A stretch of DNA of 64,000 nucleotides, taken from assembly GCA_902790215.1 (NCBI GenBank), contig CADAQX010000015.1:1-64000 (forward strand), written 5' to 3'. Positions within the stretch are counted from its first letter, which is position 1. Every line of letters starts with the position of its first letter. This document shows positions 5,824 to 13,425 of the stretch, in pieces. Origin of the DNA: an uncultured Bacteroidota bacterium (GTDB lineage Bacteria > Bacteroidota > Bacteroidia > Bacteroidales > P3). The translations under genes and the position numbers were made by a program. A model generated the notes under the pieces. That model did not search any database. It was given only the letters and a program-made list of their open reading frames with translations, and had not been told where the DNA came from.

Positions 5824-6966
5824 ATGGACATCGACACTTCGTACATCATCCCGCGGGTTCCAAGGGATGAAATCAGAGCAGAACTGAAGCACAAGAACTT
5901 CCTGCGCAAGACCAACAGCGGGAACAAGGAAATATACATCACCACCGCCCATCTCTCGCCCAACATCATGCGGGAGATCGGCCGCCTGCGCGAGCTGAGC
6001 TATGCCTTGGACGGAGGCGGCACGGGCAAGGAGTGCGACATTGACGAGTTTGACACGATGCCCGAACCCCACTGCTTCAAACAGCTGTTTGTGTGGAGTC
6101 CTGAGGACGAGGAGATTGTGGGCGGCTACCGTTTTATCCACGGCAGCAACATGCTGCGGCGCGAGGACGGGAGCATCGCCTCGCCGACGTCGGAGCTGTT
6201 CCAGTATTCGGACGAGTTTATCAACAACTACCTGCCCTATACCGTCGAGCTGGGGCGCGCGTTTGTGCAGCCCGACTTCCAGCCCGGCAACAACCTGCGC
6301 AAAGGCATCTACTCGCTCGACAACCTGTGGGACGGGCTGGGCGCGCTGGCATTGGAGATACCGGAGACGCTGTATTTCTTCGGCAAGATCACGATGTATC
6401 CCCAGATGAACCGCCGCGCCAAAGACCTGGTCCTCTACTTCTACCAGAAGCATTTCCCCGACAAGGACGGCCTGGCATGGCCTGCCGAGCCGCTTCAGAT
6501 AGCCTCGGACTATAACGAGCTGCACAATCTGTTCAACGGCCGCAACTACAAGGAGGACTTCCAGATACTGGTGCGCAATGTGCGCGCCCTGGGGTCGTCG
6601 GTGCCCGCCATGATCAACGCCTACATGAACCTGTCGCCCACCATGCGCTCTTTCGGCACGGCGATGAACCACGAGTTTGGCGAGACTGACGAGACGGGCA
6701 TCCTGGTGTCGCTGCGCGACCTGGTGCCGGAGAAGCGCAAACGCTATATCGAGTCATACGACACGAAGAACCGCGTGCTCGACCGACTGCGCCTGTTCCG
6801 CATCAACATGAAGGAACAACCCTGGTGGAAACAGATAAACGAGAGCGAGCGCACAGAGCTGAAACGGCTGAAGCACCTCAAGGAGGCCGCGGAAAAAAAC
6901 AAGAGCAACAGCAGCGCCAACCGCCGCCGCAAGAGAGCAAAGACCAAAAACGAGACCAGCAAATAG
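5824..6966 (+). CDS. glsB: GNAT-fold N-acyltransferase, likely glycine-lipid (GlsB-like)
   Basis: A 380-residue protein of the OlsB/hemolysin-like acyltransferase family. Near the N-terminus it has MREIGRLRELSYALDGGG and a SPEDEEIVGGYRF strand; the FVQPDFQPG...LDNLWDGLG stretch is typical of these acyl-ACP-dependent N-acyltransferases. The C-terminal tail after about residue 340 is Lys/Arg rich and may bind membrane. It follows the O-acyltransferase by 80 bases. By analogy to Bacteroides GlsB it would join a 3-hydroxy fatty acid to glycine. Start taken at 5824 rather than 5800 because the extra residues are poor; this is not certain. Confidence 0.7.
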   Translation: MDIDTSYIIPRVPRDEIRAELKHKNFLRKTNSGNKEIYITTAHLSPNIMREIGRLRELSYALDGGGTGKECDIDEFDTMPEPHCFKQLFVWSPEDEEIVGGYRFIHGSNMLRREDGSIASPTSELFQYSDEFINNYLPYTVELGRAFVQPDFQPGNNLRKGIYSLDNLWDGLGALALEIPETLYFFGKITMYPQMNRRAKDLVLYFYQKHFPDKDGLAWPAEPLQIASDYNELHNLFNGRNYKEDFQILVRNVRALGSSVPAMINAYMNLSPTMRSFGTAMNHEFGETDETGILVSLRDLVPEKRKRYIESYDTKNRVLDRLRLFRINMKEQPWWKQINESERTELKRLKHLKEAAEKNKSNSSANRRRKRAKTKNETSK

Positions 6967-7061
6967 CAGAGAGCAACAGCCGCAAGGGGAACGCCCTGCG
7001 CGGCCAACAAGCCACGAACAGAGAACACCCCGCCGCCCATTAACCACACACCCCCATCCGC

Positions 7062-7691
7062 ATGGAGATAAAGAAAGCCACATTCGTCGTCAGCAACAGC
7101 GACTACCGCAAGTGTCCCGACACAGGCCTACCGGAGTATGCCTTTATCGGCCGCAGCAATGTGGGGAAATCGTCGCTCATCAATATGCTCACCAACAACA
7201 AGGGCCTTGCCAAGACGAGCATCAAGCCCGGAAAGACACAGCTCATCAACCACTTCCTCATCAACAACGAGTGGTATCTGGTTGACCTGCCGGGGTACGG
7301 CTATGCCCGCACCTCGAAGGAGTCGCGCGCGAAGTGGCAGAAGATGATCACCGACTACATGCTGAAACGCGAGGCGTTGGCGAATGTGTATGTGCTGGTG
7401 GACTCGCGCATCCCGCCCCAGCAGATAGACATAGACTTTATCAACTTCCTGGGTGGCAACGGCATCCCGCTGACCATCGTCTACACCAAGACCGACAAAC
7501 AGAAACAGAAAGAGATAGCCGCGACAGTGAACAAAATGAAGCAGGTGCTCCACGAGACATGGGAGGAGCTGCCCACCATCCTGATGACCTCGTCGGTCAC
7601 CAAGTCGGGCCGCGACCACCTGCTGAACCACATAGATGAAATCAACAAACAACTGAAAAACCCCAACCCCCAAGATGACAACCACACATAA
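7062..7691 (+). CDS. engB: Ribosome biogenesis GTPase EngB (YsxC/YihA)
   Basis: A 209-residue Ras-like GTPase needed for assembly of the large ribosomal subunit. G1 is GRSNVGKSS, G3 is DLPGYGYA, G4 is TKTDK, and the expected SIKPGKTQLINHF switch I region lies between G1 and G3. Length is normal. It follows glsB by 95 bases and overlaps the next gene by 17 bases, which suggests they share a transcript. Confidence 0.95.
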   Translation: MEIKKATFVVSNSDYRKCPDTGLPEYAFIGRSNVGKSSLINMLTNNKGLAKTSIKPGKTQLINHFLINNEWYLVDLPGYGYARTSKESRAKWQKMITDYMLKREALANVYVLVDSRIPPQQIDIDFINFLGGNGIPLTIVYTKTDKQKQKEIAATVNKMKQVLHETWEELPTILMTSSVTKSGRDHLLNHIDEINKQLKNPNPQDDNHT

Positions 7692-9117
7692 TAAAAGAAT
7701 GCTGCTGGCAGCCGTAGCCATGCTGCTGAGCCTTGCCGCCGCCGCCCAGAACACCGACCGGCTGGACTTCGTGGTCCGCCGTGCGGCAATGAAGCCCGCC
7801 GTGAAGCATGCCTCGCTGTCGGTATGTGTGCACAACATCACCAAAGACAGCACCGTCTATTCACGCAACGAAGACCTTGCCATGGTGCCCGCAGCCCTCA
7901 ACAAGCTCTTCACCACCGCAGCGGCGTTCAGCCGCATGGGGCCCAAGTTCACTTTCGAGAACTACCTGTACTATTCCGGCTCTATCGACCGGAGCGGCAC
8001 CCTGCAGGGCGACATCATCGTGGTGGGCGCCGGCGACCCCTTCTTCTGTTCCGACCGCTTCCCCCACACCGACTCGACCTTCCACCGGCTGACCGAGGCC
8101 ATCAAGAAGATGGGCATACGCCGCATCAACGGCCACATCTATGCCGACACAAGCATCTTCGAGGGCGACATGATACACCCGTCGTGGCGCTGGGACGACA
8201 TCGGCAACCACTACGGAAGCGGTGCCTGCGGCATCAACTACAACGAGAACTCGGTAGACGTGCACCTGCGTTCGGGCCGCAAGGTGGGCGACCCTGCAGT
8301 AATCACCAGCACTCACCCTGACATCCCCATCACCAACCACGTGGTCACCGGGCCGCGCGACACGGTGTTCGACATCTGTTTCTTCGGCTCGCCCGAACAG
8401 AACGGGCGCATCTGCCGCGGGGTTATCCCCTTAGGCACCGCCGACACCCACTTCCGCGCATCGCTGCCCCAGCCCGCCTTCCACATGGCCAATGAGTTCA
8501 CCAAATACTTGCGCAGCCACGGTGTCGCCGTGACAGGCGACCCTTCGGCACACTTCACCATGCCCAAGCAGTATCGCAAGCTATGTGTCGACACCGCCTT
8601 CAACCTATTCGTGACCGCCGCCCTCACCACACAGACAACCAACAATATCGCCGCCGAGAGCCTTTTCAAACTGCTGGGCTACCTGCGCGACGGCCACGGC
8701 ACCTTTGCCTCGGGACGGCAGTTTATGTATGAGTATTTCCGCGAACTGGACCTGGATGTCTCGGAGGTGAACATGGTGGACGGGAGCGGCCTGTCGCGCG
8801 ACAACAGGGTGACGGCCTGGTTTGTGTGCCAATTCCTTGATGCGGTGGCACGGCAGCCGTTCTTCTACGACTTTGCCGGTGCGCTGGGCATCAGCCGCCG
8901 CATACCGGAATACGACATCATCCCCACTGTGCCCGAGGACTGCTCGCTGCGCATCAAGAGCGGTGTGGCTCCAGGCGTGAGGAACTTTGTGGGCTATTTC
9001 ACCGATGCCGACGACGAGATGTTCAGCTTTGCCATCCTGTGCAACAACTACGACTGCGACGACACCGCCATCGACCGCCTTATCAAAGACATCATCGAGG
9101 AGATTATCCGACTGTGA
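7675..9117 (+). CDS. PBP4/DacB-like (family S13) protein lacking the catalytic serine
   Basis: A 480-residue periplasmic protein with a signal peptide (to about AAAAQ). It has the S13 D-Ala-D-Ala carboxypeptidase/endopeptidase layout, but the three active-site motifs are changed. SxxK reads PAALNK: the nucleophile position is Ala74 and only Lys77 remains. SxN reads Thr322-Asn-Asn. KTG reads Lys428-Ser-Gly. The fold elsewhere looks intact (GDIIVVGAGDP, MVDGSGLSR, GYF near the C-terminus). It should therefore not acylate with penicillin or cleave peptides, yet the gene is not broken. It may bind peptidoglycan or regulate a partner. It overlaps engB. Confidence 0.8.
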   Translation: MTTTHNKRMLLAAVAMLLSLAAAAQNTDRLDFVVRRAAMKPAVKHASLSVCVHNITKDSTVYSRNEDLAMVPAALNKLFTTAAAFSRMGPKFTFENYLYYSGSIDRSGTLQGDIIVVGAGDPFFCSDRFPHTDSTFHRLTEAIKKMGIRRINGHIYADTSIFEGDMIHPSWRWDDIGNHYGSGACGINYNENSVDVHLRSGRKVGDPAVITSTHPDIPITNHVVTGPRDTVFDICFFGSPEQNGRICRGVIPLGTADTHFRASLPQPAFHMANEFTKYLRSHGVAVTGDPSAHFTMPKQYRKLCVDTAFNLFVTAALTTQTTNNIAAESLFKLLGYLRDGHGTFASGRQFMYEYFRELDLDVSEVNMVDGSGLSRDNRVTAWFVCQFLDAVARQPFFYDFAGALGISRRIPEYDIIPTVPEDCSLRIKSGVAPGVRNFVGYFTDADDEMFSFAILCNNYDCDDTAIDRLIKDIIEEIIRL

Positions 9118-9130
9118 CGCCCTGTATGGG

Positions 9131-9176
9131 AATTGAAAATCGGGAATCGGCAGAGGCCGGTTCCCGATTTTCAATT
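9131..9176 (+). terminator. Terminator-like inverted repeat after the PBP4-like gene
   Basis: AATTGAAAATCGGGAA pairs fully with TTCCCGATTTTCAATT, with an inner CGG/CCG. It is symmetric and could end transcription from either side. Confidence 0.65.
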
Positions 9177-9215
9177 TTCGGTACTTTAGGGTTGTTCTAT
9201 TTATTTGTTTTCATT

Positions 9216-9330
9216 GTCGCGTCCCGTCGGGACGCAGTTTCCTGATGTCTGAGTATCACGGCACTGCGCCTTCGGCTTGTACCGTGTTATTAATAGTCTC
9301 ACCCCTTCGGGGTGATTTATAGAAGTCCCC
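9216..9330 (+). repeat. Dispersed repeat R3, copy 2 (uninterrupted)
   Basis: Holds GCGTCCCGTCGGGACGC, CACTGCGCCTTCGGCTTG and the CACCCC-TTC-GGGGTG hairpin, ending AGAAGTCCCC. It lies 12 bases beyond the stop codon of the C10 peptidase gene. The hairpins may slow or end transcription. It shows the state before the insertion seen in copy 1. Confidence 0.8.
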
Positions 9331-9342
9331 TTTATGGACATC

Positions 9343-11310
9343 TCACTTCTTTACAATCCGTTTTACGGTTACGCCGTCGGCAGTCACGACGCGGACGAAG
9401 TAGGCACCGACAGGCAGCCGGCCGAGGTCCATACGAGGTTCGGAGACGGTCATGATGCAGCGGCCACTCATATCCATCAGCTCGACTTTATGCAGTCTCT
9501 CTGCCTGGATATTCAGCACATCGGACACCGGGTTGGGATACAGCCGCACGGCATCCTCGCCTGCTGCCTCTTCTATCCCCAAATGGGCACAAGGCCATTC
9601 CATTCGGTGGGTGCCGCTGTTGCGGTAGGCATTCCTCACGGACACCAGAGCCTCGCCGTGGCGGTTCTTGACCGTGTAGCTGACATAGCGGTCGGTGCCA
9701 CCGCCTTTGTGCCACACGACATAGACATCGCTCGGGGCGACCAGTCTGTCGACGGAGTCTTTGGTGCCCTGCTCCAGGCGGGCAGTGCCATAGACATAGC
9801 CCGAGGCCGACTGGAGCGACAGGAAGGCTCCTCCCTGCCAGGACTCGCCGTGGCTGCTTTCCATCACCACGGTCACCGGACACATTTCCTCTTCGCTATA
9901 GGCGTTCTGCACCACACGGACGGTGCACTGCCCGTTGCCCTGCGTGAAGGTGATTACGGCCGTGCGCTCCTGCCCGCTGTTGTTCTCCCTGACCTGGAAG
10001 AATATCTTGCCGGCCCGGTCGAAGTGGTTCTCGGCAAAAAGAACCCAATCGGCGTCGCACGTCATGCTCCACGGTGCATCGACGGTGTCGTTGATGCAGA
10101 AGAGCAGGGTGTCCTCGCCGCCGTCGCGGCTTATGGAGAAGAGGGTGTCGCTGACCCGCATACGGTAGTCGGGCACGAGGCCGAGGAGAGCAGCGTTGTT
10201 GTCGTTAAAGGTATAGGTGCCGTTGCCACCCACACCGCCCACGCCGGGGCTGATGGAATCGACGGGGAAGAACCCGTCGCCCCGGCCGCTCCAGCCGAAG
10301 TTGAAGTGCATGTAGCCGCGGCTGTCGTAGCCGTCGCACACAAAGCCGTGGCCGCCCGCATCGCCCGAGCCGGTGTAGACGATGGGATGACCCAAGTCGA
10401 GCTCGGCCATGAGCATGTCGCGCCACTGGTCTTTGGTGTAGAATTCCCTGTGCACGACACGCATCTCGGCACTATAGCCGAAGTAGTCTTTCAGTGAATT
10501 GTCGATGCTGGGTATGCCTTCGATTCCGGCCAAGCCCGCCGCCGCACTGCCACTGGGGTCATACTGCATTTCCAGACTCACACCGCAGTGGTACATCAGC
10601 GTTGCCACAGCCTCTTTCTGCTCCATGGGGGAGTTGTAGTTGGCTCGTGCCGGCATGTTGGCCCAGTCGTAGAGAGTATGGCCGAAGTCGGCCTTCTGCT
10701 CCCCATAGCTCGCATGCGTGTAGCTGTGGCTGCCCATGCCGAAGGCGGGGTATTGCCAGAAGTTCATCACCTGCGCCTGCGCAGTGGCGGCACAGCCCGT
10801 TGCCGAGCCGCCGGGACAGTAGCCATTGTAGGGATAGGTCTGATCCCAATAAGTGGTGAGCAAGGGAGCCACACCGGTGGTGTCGCCATCCTTGGGCATC
10901 AGATTGTTCTCTAAGGCATACCACTCGGGGAATTGAGAATTGAGATTTGAGAATTGAGAATTGGCTACCGCATCAATTTCCTGCTGGTAGGCATGCAGCC
11001 ACTGTTGGAGAGCGGGAGGCATGTCGGTGGGGTCGAGCGTACCCGTGAGCGAATAGCCTAAGATGGGGCGCACCGCATCGTCGGCAGCCACCAGCACAAA
11101 ACCGCCCTCTGAGGCTGCAAACAGGTAGATGCCTTTATATTGCCATTCAGCGGGGGTCGCAGTCAATGTGGCGTTCCCTTTCACGCCACTTAACGAGGCG
11201 TAAAAGTTCTGTGCCACCCTGGCAGCCCGTTTGGGATTCACAGGTGCGGCGACAGCGGTGCCAAGCATCAGCACCGCTGCAGCCAGTAATAATACCTTGT
11301 TCGGTTTCAT
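9343..11310 (-). CDS. C10 family cysteine peptidase with BACON and T9SS sorting domains
   Basis: A 655-residue secreted protease of the streptopain (SpeB) family. A signal peptide (ends near AVAAPV) is followed by an inhibitory propeptide (about 25-115). The catalytic domain (about 130-385) has Cys173 in SATGCAATAQ, His321 in GGHGFVCDGY and the NFGWSGRGDG motif. A BACON-type domain (about 390-470) ends ITFTQGNGQ, and a C-terminal T9SS sorting domain starts YPNPVSDVLN. The linker between propeptide and catalytic domain contains NSQFSNLNSQF, encoded by the intergenic-type simple repeat. This is where SpeB-like zymogens are cut, so the insert may affect activation. Family members act on host or environmental proteins. 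Confidence 0.92.
   Translation of the reverse strand: MKPNKVLLLAAAVLMLGTAVAAPVNPKRAARVAQNFYASLSGVKGNATLTATPAEWQYKGIYLFAASEGGFVLVAADDAVRPILGYSLTGTLDPTDMPPALQQWLHAYQQEIDAVANSQFSNLNSQFPEWYALENNLMPKDGDTTGVAPLLTTYWDQTYPYNGYCPGGSATGCAATAQAQVMNFWQYPAFGMGSHSYTHASYGEQKADFGHTLYDWANMPARANYNSPMEQKEAVATLMYHCGVSLEMQYDPSGSAAAGLAGIEGIPSIDNSLKDYFGYSAEMRVVHREFYTKDQWRDMLMAELDLGHPIVYTGSGDAGGHGFVCDGYDSRGYMHFNFGWSGRGDGFFPVDSISPGVGGVGGNGTYTFNDNNAALLGLVPDYRMRVSDTLFSISRDGGEDTLLFCINDTVDAPWSMTCDADWVLFAENHFDRAGKIFFQVRENNSGQERTAVITFTQGNGQCTVRVVQNAYSEEEMCPVTVVMESSHGESWQGGAFLSLQSASGYVYGTARLEQGTKDSVDRLVAPSDVYVVWHKGGGTDRYVSYTVKNRHGEALVSVRNAYRNSGTHRMEWPCAHLGIEEAAGEDAVRLYPNPVSDVLNIQAERLHKVELMDMSGRCIMTVSEPRMDLGRLPVGAYFVRVVTADGVTVKRIVKK
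10928..10962 (-). repeat. GAATTGA simple repeat in frame in the C10 peptidase linker
   Basis: GAATTGAGAATTGAGATTTG is followed by another two units. Reading on the minus strand yields NSQFSNLNSQF. It is the same repeat that lies between genes elsewhere. Confidence 0.8.
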
Positions 11311-11325
11311 AGCAATGCTCTGTTA

Positions 11326-11946
11326 TCAATTTTTCAAAGCACGGGCAATTTTGCCCACAATATTGTTCCAGTTCACCTTGCCTTTTGCAGTCTTGGCACC
11401 GGGGATGATGGCCTTGGCGGGCTCAACAGGCACCTGTGTGAACACCACCACTGAGGTTCCCATTATCTCTTCCATGTCGGGGTCGTCGAAATCAAGGGTC
11501 AGTGTCTTGGCCACCGTGTCGTAAACCAGTTCGTAGGAATAGTAGGCTGTGTCGCCCAGTTCATCATCGTAATATTGGCATTTCAAAATCACGCTGTCGT
11601 TGCTGAAGGTGTAGGTGAACGCTTCTGTCATGTTCTGGTTCTGGGAGGCTGCGGGGTAGTCGGGTACATCGATATTGATATCATGGAACAGTTCTCCGCT
11701 TACCGAGTCGAGGAAGTCGAGCGACACGTCGTAGGTGACATCCATTTGCAGCATGCCCTGGTAATAATAGGTGTTTTCCATGTGGGCAATCCACGAAGTG
11801 CCTTCATAGATGTTCTCGGGAGTTTCCACCTCTGGGGTTTCAGGGGTTTCAGGGGTGACAGGTTCAACTTTTTCTTTCTTGCAACCGGCAAAGGCCAAGG
11901 ATGCGGCCACCGTGACGATGGCTAACGTTTTTAGTGTAGTCTTCAT
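11326..11946 (-). CDS. Hypothetical lipoprotein
   Basis: A 206-residue lipoprotein with lipobox LAFAGC and KKEK after the Cys. A PETPETPEVETPE low-complexity linker follows. The body (about 50-170) has regular beta strands, such as YEGTSWIAHMENTYYY and YSYELVYDTVAKTLTLDF, in the manner of lipocalin-like small Bacteroidales lipoproteins. The C-terminus is basic (KGKVNWNNIVGKIARALKN). It lies 15 bases before the C10 peptidase gene on the same strand, so the two are likely co-transcribed; it could inhibit or chaperone the peptidase, but nothing in the sequence proves this. Confidence 0.7.
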   Translation of the reverse strand: MKTTLKTLAIVTVAASLAFAGCKKEKVEPVTPETPETPEVETPENIYEGTSWIAHMENTYYYQGMLQMDVTYDVSLDFLDSVSGELFHDINIDVPDYPAASQNQNMTEAFTYTFSNDSVILKCQYYDDELGDTAYYSYELVYDTVAKTLTLDFDDPDMEEIMGTSVVVFTQVPVEPAKAIIPGAKTAKGKVNWNNIVGKIARALKN

Positions 11947-12025
11947 GTTGTTATTTTTTTATTTTCATTCGTGTATATACAATAATCGTTTAAGAGGGCA
12001 AAATCTTACACAGGGGTGTTGATAT

Positions 12026-13396
12026 TTAATATTTTTTAAGCTTTTTCTCCAGTTTTTGACGTATTGAGGCCTCGAGGGGGATGAAGTTATACTGTTGCCA
12101 GAAGGCTTCGTCGTACTGCTTGTGGTCGGCACGGCGTTGTGGTACCAGCACGCTTCCCGGTGGCTGGATGGTGTTATTCATCAAGAAGGATGAGCCTTCC
12201 TTGTGTTCGCCGGTCAGCACACATTGGCAATGATTATCCAAAGAGTTCAACCCAGCACCTTTGGGGCTATTGGCGTTGCAATAGAAGTCCGTGCCCTCGT
12301 CGCGAGTGTAGGAAGTCAATGTATATTTGCCTTCCACCAAGCCATAGTTATACACCACATGCTCTCTCCTTGCCAACGAATCCACGCCAGCCTCTCGAAA
12401 CACCTTCTTCAACGGAAAGAAAGGACGCATTGCGAAGTAGTTCGTTTCTTCTATACAGGTGATGGCAAGATTTCCTTTTGCAATCACGATGCGCACAGAC
12501 CCATTTCCACGGAACGGTCCGCCTGAAGAATTATATCTTGAGGTAACGACATAATACTGGTGCCCTTCAGCATCGACCATTTCCGTCACATGGAAATTAT
12601 TGCGCTTCTTTGCCTTTTCCAAGCGTTTCTGCGACAGGCGAGTCGTGGTATTCGGAATCTCCACTGGGTCGTACAGCACTTCGTTCTCTTCGTAACCGAT
12701 ATAATCGCCTGACACTTCCCCTGACACTTGATTCTTTACATAAGCCGTGTCGCACAGCAGCAAACGGTCGTGGCGGATGCTGGTGTAGTTGCTTTCGATA
12801 GGACGTTTATAGCCTAATTCCACCAAGCCGTAGGCTCCCTTTCTGTTATTCAGTTTTTTCAGCGCATGGTGTTTGTCGTATCCTACACGCAGGGCATCAA
12901 ACACCATCTCGTCGAAGAGGAACAGTTCGTCGTTCATCATTCTCACATCGCGGTAGAACCATGTGCCTACCACGCTGTCGGTTTGGTAGTTCTGCGGTAT
13001 GCGGTTCACCGCATCTATCAATAGCTGTGCCGCCGCCTTGGGCGAGTACTCTGTCACGGTCACCTCTTTCAGCCAACGGCCGCCGTCGGAGACAAGAGCC
13101 ACGTCGGGTTTGCGCTGTGCCTTGGCAACGCTGACCGTGTCGCGCAGGTAACCCATCAGGGCATACACCACGCTGCCGTCGCGATGCTCGACTGGCACTT
13201 TCAGAACATACTCGCCGTCGTTGTTTGTCTGGGTGTAGATGGCCTGCCCCGCCACATAGACGGTCACGGCAGGCAATCCCTCGCGGGTGTCACGGTCGGT
13301 GACATGCCCGCGAAGGGTCAGGTAGTCCTCCTGCGCAGAAATAGAAGTAAGGGAGGAAAAGAGTAACAAAGAGATTATCAAAACAGGAGTTTTCAT
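12026..13396 (-). CDS. Carboxypeptidase-regulatory-domain outer-envelope protein
   Basis: A 456-residue exported protein. After the signal peptide (ends near SISAQ) residues about 25-110 form a CarboxypepD_reg-like beta-sandwich (LTLRGHVTDRDTREGLPAVT), as seen at the start of TonB receptors. The rest (about 110-456) is of a type often placed next to TonB-like barrels and has no catalytic motif that I recognise. It ends in a basic KLEKKLKKY tail. It follows the outer-membrane barrel gene by only 20 bases on the same strand and probably works with it at the outer membrane. Confidence 0.7.
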   Translation of the reverse strand: MKTPVLIISLLLFSSLTSISAQEDYLTLRGHVTDRDTREGLPAVTVYVAGQAIYTQTNNDGEYVLKVPVEHRDGSVVYALMGYLRDTVSVAKAQRKPDVALVSDGGRWLKEVTVTEYSPKAAAQLLIDAVNRIPQNYQTDSVVGTWFYRDVRMMNDELFLFDEMVFDALRVGYDKHHALKKLNNRKGAYGLVELGYKRPIESNYTSIRHDRLLLCDTAYVKNQVSGEVSGDYIGYEENEVLYDPVEIPNTTTRLSQKRLEKAKKRNNFHVTEMVDAEGHQYYVVTSRYNSSGGPFRGNGSVRIVIAKGNLAITCIEETNYFAMRPFFPLKKVFREAGVDSLARREHVVYNYGLVEGKYTLTSYTRDEGTDFYCNANSPKGAGLNSLDNHCQCVLTGEHKEGSSFLMNNTIQPPGSVLVPQRRADHKQYDEAFWQQYNFIPLEASIRQKLEKKLKKY

Positions 13397-13399
13397 TAC

Positions 13400-13425
13400 T
13401 TCTTAGCTCTTAGTTCTTAGTTCAG
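13400..13425 (-). repeat. CTTAGTT simple repeat between genes, related to the next gene's signal peptide code
   Basis: TCTTAGCTCTTAGTTCTTAG joins the two genes. A version of the same phrase (ACTAAGAGGTAAGAACTAAG, about 15803-15822) encodes the core of the barrel protein's signal peptide. Confidence 0.6.

Noticed and set aside
9488..9883. Alternative frame over the C10 peptidase C-terminus
   Set aside because: Shadow frame; the BACON and sorting domains are in the main frame without breaks.
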